Positions 8,986 to 17,803 of a stretch of 64,000 nt of DNA are shown here, in pieces (position 1 is the stretch's first letter; the number at the start of each line of letters is the position of its first letter). The position numbers were made by a program, and so were the translations under genes. The stretch is from assembly GCA_018056245.1 (NCBI GenBank), contig JAGPFZ010000005.1, positions 1 to 64,000 of the forward strand, in the 5' to 3' direction. This stretch comes from Bacteroidales bacterium (GTDB lineage: Bacteria; Bacteroidota; Bacteroidia; Bacteroidales; VadinHA17). Below the pieces are notes generated by a model. The model was not told the origin of the DNA and ran no database searches. It worked only from the letters and a program-made list of their open reading frames with translations.

Positions 8986-10144
8986 TTATCGTTATTTCAG
9001 GCGGCATTCCTATCCTGAATGGCATACTTAAGACCCCAAATCCTCTGTTCACATACAGATATTGATTTGCTTCTTTATATAAACCATTCCAGCGTGGATA
9101 GAAATATTTCGAAGGGCTCCATCTAAATTTTCCTATACGAATCCCTGTCTGCATTCCATGAGTATGCCCTGCAAGTGTAATATCTACACTTGTTTTTCCT
9201 TTGATTTGTTTCTCCCAGTGATTCGGGTCGTGGGATATCAGAATCGTAAGGTCGGCATCGGAAGTACCCTGAATAGCTTTCTGGAGATTCCCATATTTTA
9301 TATGTCCGTGACGGCCGTTTGTAGTTATACCTGCAATTGCAACTATCGCACCGCCTTTTTTGATTGTAGTGTTTTCATCAATAAGCAAATGATAACCTGA
9401 ATTTTTTATAAGCTCTCTCATTTTCAAAATATGCGATTCACGTTCCGCATACGTGAACAAAGGATGGTAAATACCCATGTCGTGATTGCCGAATACTGCA
9501 AAATTTCCAAGTCTGCTTTCAGCATGAGACAGTATCGTATCCATCCGGCCATATTCCTCCCAGCCGTAACTAATGAAATCGCCTGAGTTAACGATTATAT
9601 CAGGCAAGTAGTAGTTGATTTCATCCATCTGTTTCTTCATAAAATTCTCACGGCCGTAAAAACTGGCAAGATGTAAATCTGAAATCTGAGCTATAGTAAA
9701 TCCTTCGAGGTCAGGATGAAGCCCTTCCTTATAAACTGTAACGATTTCGGTTTTAACATTGAATCTTCCCCTTATACTTCCGGTAATAACAACTGCCAGA
9801 ACTACAATCCATATAATCAGCCCTGTGCTGGTTAATCCACGAGAATAACCCCCTTGTTTAATATTTATAAGCACGCCTGTGAAATGCAATACGATAAGCA
9901 GAATTCTTGGAAGAAGAATAGCGCAGAAAGCGGCATTGAGGTTCATTCTAAGCCATATATTGTAAGGATAGTCAGGGAAACCTTTCCATGAAGATATTTC
10001 AATGTAATGCATCCATAAGTAAATACTCAGGATTGTATTTACAATCATGGAAATATAGTACTTTGTTTTCGACCGGCCCTTGTATTGCCCGATAAGGATT
10101 GAAAAAGTCAGAATCTCCGTAACTATGAGAACAACAAGAAGCAT
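8963..10144 (-). CDS. Membrane-anchored metallophosphoesterase
   Basis: This 393-residue protein has about four N-terminal membrane helices (within residues 1-125), then a calcineurin-like phosphoesterase domain. The metal-binding motifs appear in order: ISDLHLASF (near 155), NSGDFISYG, FGNHDMG (near 218), LISHDPNHW and AGHTHGMQTG. This matches the YkuE/YaeI type of membrane-bound phosphoesterases, some of which act on lipid substrates; the substrate here is unknown. The gene is monocistronic, and a TAATTTTG -7 element lies close upstream of its start. Confidence 0.9.
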   Translation of the reverse strand: MLLVVLIVTEILTFSILIGQYKGRSKTKYYISMIVNTILSIYLWMHYIEISSWKGFPDYPYNIWLRMNLNAAFCAILLPRILLIVLHFTGVLINIKQGGYSRGLTSTGLIIWIVVLAVVITGSIRGRFNVKTEIVTVYKEGLHPDLEGFTIAQISDLHLASFYGRENFMKKQMDEINYYLPDIIVNSGDFISYGWEEYGRMDTILSHAESRLGNFAVFGNHDMGIYHPLFTYAERESHILKMRELIKNSGYHLLIDENTTIKKGGAIVAIAGITTNGRHGHIKYGNLQKAIQGTSDADLTILISHDPNHWEKQIKGKTSVDITLAGHTHGMQTGIRIGKFRWSPSKYFYPRWNGLYKEANQYLYVNRGFGVLSMPFRIGMPPEITIIKMTGSQ

Positions 10145-10160
10145 TTTTGAAAATTTCCGA

Positions 10161-10168
10161 CAAAATTA
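10161..10168 (-). promoter_or_regulatory. Candidate -7 element for the metallophosphoesterase
   Basis: On the minus strand the bases read TAATTTTG, matching TAnnTTTG, 16 bases before the ATG at 10144. The predicted leader is about ten bases or less. Confidence 0.4.
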
Positions 10169-10302
10169 CTTTATTTTCTTTTCAGGATACTATTTATAAT
10201 ACAATAGAGTTTCGGCAATTAACTTTTTTATAATTTCATTGTTATACGTAAAACGCCATAAAAGCTAATAGACAGAAAAAATTAATTGTAAATATTTATT
10301 CT

Positions 10303-10310
10303 TAACTTTG
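10303..10310 (+). promoter_or_regulatory. Candidate -7 element (TAACTTTG) for hydG
   Basis: TAACTTTG fits the TAnnTTTG consensus and lies 26 bases upstream of the hydG ATG. A TTG at 10286-10288 is closer than the usual -33 spacing. Confidence 0.45.
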
Positions 10311-10336
10311 TAGTTTGTTTTCTAAATCTTACGAAA

Positions 10337-11761
10337 ATGAAGTTTAATCCTGAAAAGCTTAGTATCCCTGATAAAAGAATGCAGCCTTTTATTGATCCCG
10401 ATGAAATATGGTCGCTTATCAGGGAGACTAAAGCCGATAAACAGCAAGTAAGGGATATAATTGCAAAATCGCTCGACAAACAGCGTCTGACTCTTAAAGA
10501 AACCGCTGTTCTGGTGAATTCTTCAGGGACGGAGTTGATGGAAGAGATAAGAGAGGGTGCGCGTGAGTTGAAAAAGAAGATTTACGGGAACCGGATAGTG
10601 TTGTTTGCCCCGCTTTATGTAGGAAACAAATGCACCAATAATTGCCAGTACTGCGGATTCAGGGTAACGAATAAGGAAGCTATAAGAAAAACTCTTTCGG
10701 ACGATGAACTGAAAAAGGATGTCGAAGTGCTGGAAGATAACGGCCAGAAACGCCTTATACTTGTGTATGGAGAACATCCCGACTATTCACCTGAATACAT
10801 AGCTCATACTGTGCGACTCGTTTATAGCGTTAAAAAGGGGAAGGGTGAGATAAGAAGAGTCAATATCAATGCGGCACCTTTCGACATTGAGGGCTTCAGA
10901 AAGGTAAAAGAGGCCGGCATAGGCACATATCAGATATTCCAGGAGACTTATCACCCGGAGGCATACTCGTGGTATCATCTGGGAGGAAAGAAAAGAGATT
11001 ATGCATGGAGGCTAACATCACTTGACAGAGCCCAGGAAGCCGGCATTGACGATGTGGGGATAGGAGCGCTTTTCGGATTATACGACTGGCGTTTCGAAGT
11101 ATTGGGGCTGGTAAGGCATACAAATCATCTCGAAGCCTGCTATAATGTAGGGCCTCATACAATTTCCTTCCCAAGAATAAAGGATTCTCTCGATCTCAAT
11201 ATAAGAAACGATCATCTTGTAAATGACGAGGATTTCAAAAAGTTTGTGGCAATTCTTCGCCTTGCTGTGCCTTATACCGGTATGATACTCACTGCAAGAG
11301 AAAATCCTGACTTGAGGCGTGAAGTAATCAGCTACGGAGTTTCACAGATTGACGGCGGAACGAAGATTGAAATCGGAAAATATTCCGAAGCTAAGGATGA
11401 AAAACAACAACTTAACCGTGAACAATTCAGGATCGGCGATTCCCGTTCACTTTCCGAAGTTATAGATGAACTGCTTGAAGATGATTATATTCCTTCTTTC
11501 TGTACATCATGCTACAGGGCAGGCCGTACCGGCGAACATTTCATGGAATTCTCGGTTCCGGGTTTCATCAAACGGTTCTGCACTCCGAATGCAATTCTCA
11601 CGCTCTCGGAATATATCTGTGATTATGCACCGGACGACCTTGCAGAAAAAGGATGGGGTATCGTAGAAAAGAATCTTCAGACGCTCGACCCGGCTATAAT
11701 GAGAAAAACAAGGGAGAAAATCGAAAAAATCAAGGCTGGAGAAAGAGATTTGTATTTTTAA
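10337..11761 (+). CDS. hydG: [FeFe]-hydrogenase H-cluster radical SAM maturase HydG
   Basis: HydG is a radical SAM tyrosine lyase that makes the CO and CN- ligands of the [FeFe]-hydrogenase active site. At 474 residues it has the usual length. The radical SAM cluster motif is C99-x3-C103-x2-C106 (CTNNCQYCGF). The HydG-specific auxiliary cluster motif is visible near the C-terminus (C389-x2-C392, with C415 downstream, in CTSCYRAGRTGEHF and RFCTPNA), which separates it from ThiH. hydE follows after 70 bases on the same strand. HydF and the hydrogenase itself are not in this window. Confidence 0.97.
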   Translation: MKFNPEKLSIPDKRMQPFIDPDEIWSLIRETKADKQQVRDIIAKSLDKQRLTLKETAVLVNSSGTELMEEIREGARELKKKIYGNRIVLFAPLYVGNKCTNNCQYCGFRVTNKEAIRKTLSDDELKKDVEVLEDNGQKRLILVYGEHPDYSPEYIAHTVRLVYSVKKGKGEIRRVNINAAPFDIEGFRKVKEAGIGTYQIFQETYHPEAYSWYHLGGKKRDYAWRLTSLDRAQEAGIDDVGIGALFGLYDWRFEVLGLVRHTNHLEACYNVGPHTISFPRIKDSLDLNIRNDHLVNDEDFKKFVAILRLAVPYTGMILTARENPDLRREVISYGVSQIDGGTKIEIGKYSEAKDEKQQLNREQFRIGDSRSLSEVIDELLEDDYIPSFCTSCYRAGRTGEHFMEFSVPGFIKRFCTPNAILTLSEYICDYAPDDLAEKGWGIVEKNLQTLDPAIMRKTREKIEKIKAGERDLYF

Positions 11762-11831
11762 TGTACAGGTAATTGTTGTCTGGCCCCTAAATCCCAGTCA
11801 TTAAACTTTAATAAGTCTGAACCCTCCAATC

Positions 11832-12926
11832 ATGAATCGGGCGATTGATAATATCCTTCTTAAAGAAGAGTTCTCAAAAGAAGATATTATTGCATTGCTC
11901 GAAACAGAAGGAGAGGAGGAAGCAATACTTTTCAGAAAAGCTGCTGAAATAAGGGAAAAGTATATCGGCAATAAAGTATGGTTCAGAGGCCTGATAGAAT
12001 TTTCGAATATCTGCAGTAAAAATTGTCTTTATTGCGGGATAAGAAGGGAAAATAAAAACATTACGAGATATAATCTTTCGGATGAGGAGATACTCGCCGC
12101 CGCAAAATTTGCGTTCGAAAACCATTACGGTTCGATAGCACTACAATCCGGAGAAGTTGAAAGCGAGGCTTTTACAGAAAGGATAACAAGGTTGCTAAAG
12201 AATATCGGGAAAATGTCAGGCGGGCGACTTGGAATAACTCTTTCGGTGGGAGAGCAAAAGCCTGAGGTTTACAAAAAATGGTTCGATGCAGGTGCACATC
12301 GTTATCTGCTAAGAATCGAGGCATCCGAAAGGGAACTTTACGAAAAGATACATCCCGATGATGGAAAACATAATTTCGACCGGCGCCTTGCTTGTCTTGG
12401 TTCGCTTAAGGAGATTGGCTATCAGACGGGCACAGGCGTTATGATTGGCCTGCCTTTCCAGACAGTTGACGACCTCGCATCTGACTTGCTGTTTATGAAG
12501 GAATTCGATATTGATATGTGCGGCATGGGCCCTTACATAGAGCATCCCGACACACCATTTATGAAATATTCAGGTTTGCTGTTTCCTCCCGGTGAAAGAC
12601 TCGACCTTACGCTTAAAATGATTGCCGTTCTAAGAATTATGATGAAAGACATTAATATTGTCGCCGCTACTGCCCTTCAGGCCATCGAACCTTCAGGAAG
12701 GGAAAAAGCAATAAAAATAGGAGCAAACATTTTAATGCCAAATATCACTCCGGCAAAATACAGAGGTAGTTATAAACTATATGAAAATAAACCATTAACT
12801 GAAGAGGATAGTCTGGAATGCCAAAACGCCCTGAAAACCGGAAGCACCTTTGCCGGCATGGAAGTGATTCATGACGAATGGGGAGACTCGAAACACTACT
12901 TTAACCGGATTAATAAGGCAAACTAA
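11832..12926 (+). CDS. hydE: [FeFe]-hydrogenase H-cluster radical SAM maturase HydE
   Basis: HydE is a radical SAM enzyme that works with HydG and HydF in building the dithiomethylamine-bridged di-iron subcluster of [FeFe]-hydrogenase. The 364-residue product carries C61-x3-C65-x2-C68 (CSKNCLYCGIRRENK), followed by the typical GSIALQSGE and TLSVGEQ segments of the TIM-barrel. It overlaps no other gene and is probably co-transcribed with hydG. BioB-like and PylB-like enzymes share the fold, but adjacency to HydG makes HydE the clear choice. Confidence 0.95.
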   Translation: MNRAIDNILLKEEFSKEDIIALLETEGEEEAILFRKAAEIREKYIGNKVWFRGLIEFSNICSKNCLYCGIRRENKNITRYNLSDEEILAAAKFAFENHYGSIALQSGEVESEAFTERITRLLKNIGKMSGGRLGITLSVGEQKPEVYKKWFDAGAHRYLLRIEASERELYEKIHPDDGKHNFDRRLACLGSLKEIGYQTGTGVMIGLPFQTVDDLASDLLFMKEFDIDMCGMGPYIEHPDTPFMKYSGLLFPPGERLDLTLKMIAVLRIMMKDINIVAATALQAIEPSGREKAIKIGANILMPNITPAKYRGSYKLYENKPLTEEDSLECQNALKTGSTFAGMEVIHDEWGDSKHYFNRINKAN

Positions 12927-12990
12927 ATCGAATAGACATTTTCTCCTATTCTCACATCTCCCTTCTTATTCGGCTTAGCATCTTTCTTGT

Positions 12991-13024
12991 TGATTATTAA
13001 TTTTACTTTTTCGACGGGTGATTT
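12991..13024. repeat. Direct repeat, copy 1 (3' side of the DUF5916 gene)
   Basis: The core TGATTATTAATTTTACT is identical for 17 bases to a copy at 15878-15912. The similarity continues through TCGAcGGGTgATTT with a few substitutions and one gap. A shorter shared block, TCTTATTCG, precedes the core in both copies (12964-12972 and 15847-15855) at similar distance. Together the two copies bracket the DUF5916 gene. Confidence 0.6.
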
Positions 13025-13051
13025 AACACATTATTCAAAGAATTCTTATAG

Positions 13052-15763
13052 CTATAACGAAAACCAGTAACTTAATTTTATAAGGAACACATTGTTTGGA
13101 AAAACTTTGCTCAGTTGATCCAGAGATTCGCCATAGGAAGCATGAGATTGTTTTGAATAACCGGTCATTTCGCTCGACCATACCAGATAAAGAAAAGAAC
13201 CCGGGCGATATTCCCATTTTGCCACCATATTCGAACGGAACTGATGGAAATTAAAATCGGGATTTCCGATATAGTAATCCGGAATCAAATCCTTATTCTC
13301 GTCAAGGCCATATAGCCCGTTATCCAGTTGGGCATTATCGTAAAGGATGAACCTGGCGTTGAATTTTTTTGCATTCGGATCTGTAATATATTTGAATTCG
13401 GAATAGATACCACGCGAGACAAAAGGACTCCCGTAATATTGGAAGGAGAGCTCAGGCGTGATATTCAGGTCGGCTCTGAAGGTTAAACCTATGGTCTTTT
13501 GATCGAGAGTACCAAGAATATAGCGTTTATTTGATAAATAATCGGAAGTTGATATATACTGAAGTAAGTCATGGTTATTCATTATGCTGACAGAGACTCC
13601 CAGCTTTAGAATCTGAAAAGGCCTAACTGTAACAGCTGGCTCTACTAAATAACGTGAGGCGGAGTTATTGCCTCTTCCCTGGTAGTCATAAGAAAAATTA
13701 AAAATAGCTTTTTTTGACGGGTCGGTTGATAATATACCTGATTCCTCAATTGTGAAAGGCAGCCTCATTTGAGGTCCGCCTCTCAGGAACCTCGTATCAA
13801 TTGAGCTACTCTGGTAAGTCAGATTTGTATTGAAAGTCCAGTTATTCTTAAATTCCGAAATAAAAGATATTATCCCTCCTGAGCCCAGGTATGTTCCTTT
13901 GAAGTTCCACGTATTGAATTGATTGAGCTTAATGCTATAGGTGTGGAATATTGAAACCGGTTTAATTATCTGGTACAGGATTTCATTGTTATTTTTTATC
14001 TGGTCGGCATAAATCATGTAACCAAGGTCGTTAAGCTCTATTCCCGGCGACAGCCATGTAATGCTTGTAGAATATTTCCAGTTTACTTTGGTCAGTTTGC
14101 CGATTTTGAAAGTGCCACCATATCCATTAAGATGTTGGCTTGTAGTATCATAATGGAGATAGCCGGCATCGGGCCTCTGGAAATAGCGGGCTGATGACTC
14201 CTGCAGAGCAGTTATTGATTCACTGCTTCCGTTGACATGACTTCCGATAATCCGGGTATCGACATAATACTCTTTATCGTGCCAGTAGTGCAGTAAATCG
14301 AGGCCGCCGGTAAAGGCATTTCTGCTGAGTGATTCCAAAGACGAGTCATTGATGAACCGGTTTACCGATGTGACAATACCGCCTATGAAGGTGTTCCCGG
14401 CATTATATCCTTTTTGTATCCGTGCAACAGTATAGTTAGTAAGAGGTTCAACCGGTTTTTTGAAAATGTTTCCATCAGGATTACTTATCTGAGCCTTTTC
14501 ATTAGCCGTCAGACTTTGAATTATGCCAACAGATAATCCATTTGAAGTGGTTCCGCTGAATTTAATCGCTGAAAGTATTGTTGTTTTATCAGGCGACTTA
14601 ACGAATGTCGTGTCATTCGATTCCGGAATAAGGGAAGGAGTATGGCCGATACGTCTCGAATAAAACAGACTTTGGTTTTCAAATTTATAATCGAAGATTG
14701 TAAGACCTTCCAGAAAGAAAGGTCTTTTTTCCTGGTAAAAAGTCTCGAAGGCCGTCAGGTTCATTACCGAAGGATCGGATTCTACCTGGCCAAAATCGGG
14801 ATTTATAGTCAGGTCTATTGTAAAATTACTTGAAACGCCAATTTTTGCATCCAGTCCGGCATTACCGCTCCATTCCTTTCCATTTTTCGTGAAAGGATTC
14901 TTTTCCTCTTCTTTCATCGTCTCAAGGCTTCCCAGAGTAAAAGGCATAATTTCAATTCTGCGCGACCGTTTTAAGTTTTCTATCCCCCTTAGTTCGCCAA
15001 AATTATAGAGCATACCGGGTCCGCTTTTGGTTTGTTGCTCCCAGTCGCTCTCCTCGGAAAGACGTGCTATCCATCTCCAGGAATGCATACCCCACACTTG
15101 CTCCTTTTTATTACTGTAGCGGAGCTGGCTAAGCGGTATCTCATATTCGGCAACCCATGCCGAATCTTCCATTCCGGTTTTTACTTTCCATACGGCATTC
15201 CAGTTAAAATCCCAGTCCATTGGATTGAACAGCACAAGGTCAACCTTTTGCCCCCAGGCAGTCACCGTAAATTCAAAACCAGTTTTGTAGTTCCGGTAGC
15301 TGTCAAATGTAACTCCGACCATATCACCTGCAAGCTCATCGCGTCCCCCTGCCATCCTTAAAATCTTTTCAGGCTCACCGTCAACGGCACGTATGGCAAC
15401 ATAAAGGTATTTGTCGTCATACTGAATATTCAGGTATGTGGGATATGTAGGTTTAGCTCCCTCGTTAGGAATAAACTGATGATAGTCATCGGCCCATGTG
15501 CCTCTCTTCCAACATTCATCATTCAGTTTTCCATCAATAACAGGAGGCGGAGTGGACAGACGCTGGGTAAAATAAACAGGTTGCGCTGTCGAAGTTTTCA
15601 TAGATTTAAGAGTGTCCTGCTTAAAATCCTGAGTTAAAAATGATGAAACAGGATTGCCATATAACTGGAACTCTAGAATAAACATCAAAAAACATAACAG
15701 AATTTTTAACGATCCCTTAAATTGGTAAGATAAAAATATCTTATAATTCTTCAAAAACAGCAT
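13052..15763 (-). CDS. DUF5916 outer-membrane barrel protein with CBM9-like N-domain
   Basis: This 903-residue protein starts with a signal region, followed by a CBM9-like beta-sandwich domain (about residues 50-220; note PPVIDGKLNDECW and KYLYVAIRAVDGE). The rest resembles the DUF5916 family: an outer-membrane beta-barrel with FTIDLTINPDFGQVESD, TFYQEKRPFFLEG and a terminal strand ending in aromatic LSYWFSL. Such proteins are common in Bacteroidota; their function is unknown, though a role in binding or passage of a surface ligand is plausible. The gene is on the minus strand, alone between hydE and the oxidoreductase operon, and has a direct repeat on each side. Confidence 0.88.
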   Translation of the reverse strand: MLFLKNYKIFLSYQFKGSLKILLCFLMFILEFQLYGNPVSSFLTQDFKQDTLKSMKTSTAQPVYFTQRLSTPPPVIDGKLNDECWKRGTWADDYHQFIPNEGAKPTYPTYLNIQYDDKYLYVAIRAVDGEPEKILRMAGGRDELAGDMVGVTFDSYRNYKTGFEFTVTAWGQKVDLVLFNPMDWDFNWNAVWKVKTGMEDSAWVAEYEIPLSQLRYSNKKEQVWGMHSWRWIARLSEESDWEQQTKSGPGMLYNFGELRGIENLKRSRRIEIMPFTLGSLETMKEEEKNPFTKNGKEWSGNAGLDAKIGVSSNFTIDLTINPDFGQVESDPSVMNLTAFETFYQEKRPFFLEGLTIFDYKFENQSLFYSRRIGHTPSLIPESNDTTFVKSPDKTTILSAIKFSGTTSNGLSVGIIQSLTANEKAQISNPDGNIFKKPVEPLTNYTVARIQKGYNAGNTFIGGIVTSVNRFINDSSLESLSRNAFTGGLDLLHYWHDKEYYVDTRIIGSHVNGSSESITALQESSARYFQRPDAGYLHYDTTSQHLNGYGGTFKIGKLTKVNWKYSTSITWLSPGIELNDLGYMIYADQIKNNNEILYQIIKPVSIFHTYSIKLNQFNTWNFKGTYLGSGGIISFISEFKNNWTFNTNLTYQSSSIDTRFLRGGPQMRLPFTIEESGILSTDPSKKAIFNFSYDYQGRGNNSASRYLVEPAVTVRPFQILKLGVSVSIMNNHDLLQYISTSDYLSNKRYILGTLDQKTIGLTFRADLNITPELSFQYYGSPFVSRGIYSEFKYITDPNAKKFNARFILYDNAQLDNGLYGLDENKDLIPDYYIGNPDFNFHQFRSNMVAKWEYRPGSFLYLVWSSEMTGYSKQSHASYGESLDQLSKVFPNNVFLIKLSYWFSL

Positions 15764-16175
15764 ATCATAATAGGGTAAAAAATTTTAGTAAAGCTATGGA
15801 TTTATAGTAATATTCCAAAGTAATCCGCTTCTTTCTATTCCCTTTCTCTTATTCGCAGCGGTTGACTGTTTTTTTCCTGATTATTAATTTTACTATATTC
15901 GAAGGGTTATTTCAAAAGGTTAATATAATTATATATTTGTATATCAATAATATAGCTATTTTATAGTGAAATAAGTGCATATTATATGAAACAAATTCAA
16001 CTGTTTTCGGGTTAAATATTAAATTAATAATCGCTTCTGTAGTAGTGAATAGACAATTTTAAATATAAACTGTTTATAACAATATAGTGAATCAGATTTT
16101 GGAAGAGTAGTAAAATTTATAATAATCAGGTTTTTAAGAAATAAAGTTTTTATTTTTAAATTTTGTCTCTGAAAA
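15764..16175. other. AT-rich intergenic region, about 410 bases
   Basis: This region separates the divergent DUF5916 gene and the oxidoreductase cluster. It contains direct-repeat copy 2 (15878-15912), a possible plus-strand -7 element TATATTTG (15932-15939) and the short word TATAGTGAA twice (15962-15970 and 16083-16091). I see no convincing ORF. Another near-consensus sequence, TAAATTTTG, precedes the ATG at 16176 but has one extra base in the spacer. Confidence 0.5.
15878..15912. repeat. Direct repeat, copy 2 (5' side of the DUF5916 gene)
   Basis: This is the partner of 12991-13024 in the same orientation. The first 17 bases are identical and the following half is degenerate. The distance between copies is about 2.9 kb, just enough to contain the DUF5916 gene and its flanks. 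Confidence 0.6.
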
Positions 16176-16496
16176 ATGTCGGAGGAAGAAAACAATATAA
16201 GGCAAACGCTTGTTAATCATCTGATAGTAAGAAGGATATTTAAAGAAGCCGGAATTAAAGACATTAGCAAATCCAGTATAAGAGAATATGTTTCGGTTAA
16301 GTTGCCTTACCAATTTATTGTGGCTCATTATACAAAATACTACAAAATTTTAGTTTTGTGTTCGAAGATTTTTAGTTATTCAGGTCAGTATATTAAAAGC
16401 TTAAGTGTTTGTTTATCGAGTGTAACGCGCGGACAACTTGATGAACTTGAGCAACGGTTTAGGAAATTTCATAACGAACATACGATAAATAATTAA
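16176..16496 (+). CDS. Hypothetical protein, 106 residues, ahead of the oxidoreductase operon
   Basis: I recognise no family. The product has a polar N-terminus (MSEEENNIRQTLVNHL), a basic middle, a short hydrophobic Cys-containing stretch (KILVLCSKIFSYSG) and a charged, probably helical C-terminus (QLDELEQRFRKFHNEH). It ends only ten bases before the ferredoxin subunit gene and points the same way, which supports a real gene in the operon. Its base composition is AT-rich, and a 64-residue frame overlaps it on the other strand, so a chance ORF cannot be excluded. Confidence 0.5.
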   Translation: MSEEENNIRQTLVNHLIVRRIFKEAGIKDISKSSIREYVSVKLPYQFIVAHYTKYYKILVLCSKIFSYSGQYIKSLSVCLSSVTRGQLDELEQRFRKFHNEHTINN

Positions 16497-16506
16497 AATA
16501 CTAAAT

Positions 16507-16731
16507 ATGGCAAAAATTAAGGGAAGTATTGTTATTGATATTGAACACTGCAAAGGGTGTGAATTATGCATTTACACCTGTCCTACAAAAGTAATTGCTC
16601 TTTCTACGGAAGTAAACAGCAAAGGTTATAATTATGCATATCCTGCGATTCCGGATCTTTGTAATGGCTGTGCAAACTGTGCAATAGTTTGTCCCGATGG
16701 AGTTATTACAGTATATAAAATGAAAATATAA
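16507..16731 (+). CDS. 2-oxoacid:ferredoxin oxidoreductase, 2x[4Fe-4S] ferredoxin (delta) subunit
   Basis: This 74-residue ferredoxin has two complete cluster motifs: C15-x2-C18-x2-C21-x3-C25-P and C52-x2-C55-x2-C58-x3-C62-P. It is the delta/D subunit of a four-subunit KorDABC/Vor-type complex that passes electrons from thiamine-dependent oxidation of a 2-oxoacid. The alpha subunit gene starts five bases downstream, so the genes are clearly co-transcribed. Confidence 0.93.
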   Translation: MAKIKGSIVIDIEHCKGCELCIYTCPTKVIALSTEVNSKGYNYAYPAIPDLCNGCANCAIVCPDGVITVYKMKI

Positions 16732-16736
16732 AAGAG

Positions 16737-17801
16737 ATGGAAAATGAACTTAGACTTATGAAGGGAAATGAGGCTTTAGCTGAAGCAGCAATCAGAGCCG
16801 GCGTTGACGGTTATTTTGGATACCCCATCACACCACAGAGTGAAGTATTGGAATATCTTATGGCGTCGAACCCGGGTAAAACTACAGGTATGGTTGTTCT
16901 TCAGGTAGAGAGCGAACTGGCGGCTATCAACGCGGTTTACGGGGGAGCAGCATGTGGGAAAAAGGTTATGACTTCATCGTCCTCTCCCGGAATAAGCCTT
17001 TTTCAGGAGGGTATTTCATATATAGCTGGCGCAGAGCTTCCATGTCTTATTGTCAACGTTGTAAGAGGGGGCCCCGGGCTTGGTACTATACAACCTGCTC
17101 AGTCGGATTATTTCCAGGCATGCAAAGGCGGCGGACATGGCGATTATCATCTTATTGTGCTTGCGCCTGCATCGGTACAGGAAATGGCCGATTTCGTTGA
17201 AATTGCTTTCGATCTTGCTTTTAAATATCGGAACCCTGTAATGATACTTTCTGACGGTGCCATCGGACAGATGATGGAAAAAGTATATCTGAAGCCGCCT
17301 AAAAAAAGGTCAAAAACATTTCCTGAATGGGCTACAACAGGCAAAACACCTGAAAGAAATCGAAACATTATTACTTCTCTCGATCTCGACCAGTATGCGC
17401 AGGAAAGACGAGTTTTAAGGCTTATAGAAAAGTATAGGCAGATAGAGAACAATGAAGTAAGATATGAAGAAATTAATACCGATGATGCGGATTACCTTTT
17501 AGTTGCTTACGGCACCAGTGCAAGAGTATGCCTTAAAACTATTCAACTTGCGCGTAATGAAGGAATAAAGGTCGGATTACTGAGGCCGATAACTCTTTAT
17601 CCTTTTCCTTCGAAAAGAATAAGAGAACTCTCTCGCCGTATGAAACATATTATATCGGTCGAGATGAGCGCCGGACAGATGGTTGAAGATGTTATGCTTG
17701 CTGTGAACGGTATAACGGATGTAAGCCATTTCGGACGCGTGGGAGGCGTTATTACCGAGCCTGAGGAAGTGCTTGAAAATCTGAAATCAAAATTGCAATA
17801 A
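16737..17801 (+). CDS. vorB: 2-oxoacid:ferredoxin oxidoreductase alpha subunit (VorB/KorA-like)
   Basis: This 354-residue protein is the alpha subunit of a 2-oxoacid:acceptor oxidoreductase. Recognisable segments are GNEALAEAAIRAGVDGYFGY, PITPQSEVLEYL, SSSPGISLFQEGISY and RGGPGLGTIQPAQSDYFQA. It corresponds best to the VorB type (branched-chain 2-oxoacid, 3-methyl-2-oxobutanoate) annotated in Bacteroidales, but 2-oxoglutarate specificity (KorA) cannot be excluded from sequence. The beta subunit follows after two bases. Confidence 0.92.
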   Translation: MENELRLMKGNEALAEAAIRAGVDGYFGYPITPQSEVLEYLMASNPGKTTGMVVLQVESELAAINAVYGGAACGKKVMTSSSSPGISLFQEGISYIAGAELPCLIVNVVRGGPGLGTIQPAQSDYFQACKGGGHGDYHLIVLAPASVQEMADFVEIAFDLAFKYRNPVMILSDGAIGQMMEKVYLKPPKKRSKTFPEWATTGKTPERNRNIITSLDLDQYAQERRVLRLIEKYRQIENNEVRYEEINTDDADYLLVAYGTSARVCLKTIQLARNEGIKVGLLRPITLYPFPSKRIRELSRRMKHIISVEMSAGQMVEDVMLAVNGITDVSHFGRVGGVITEPEEVLENLKSKLQ

Positions 17802-17803
17802 AT

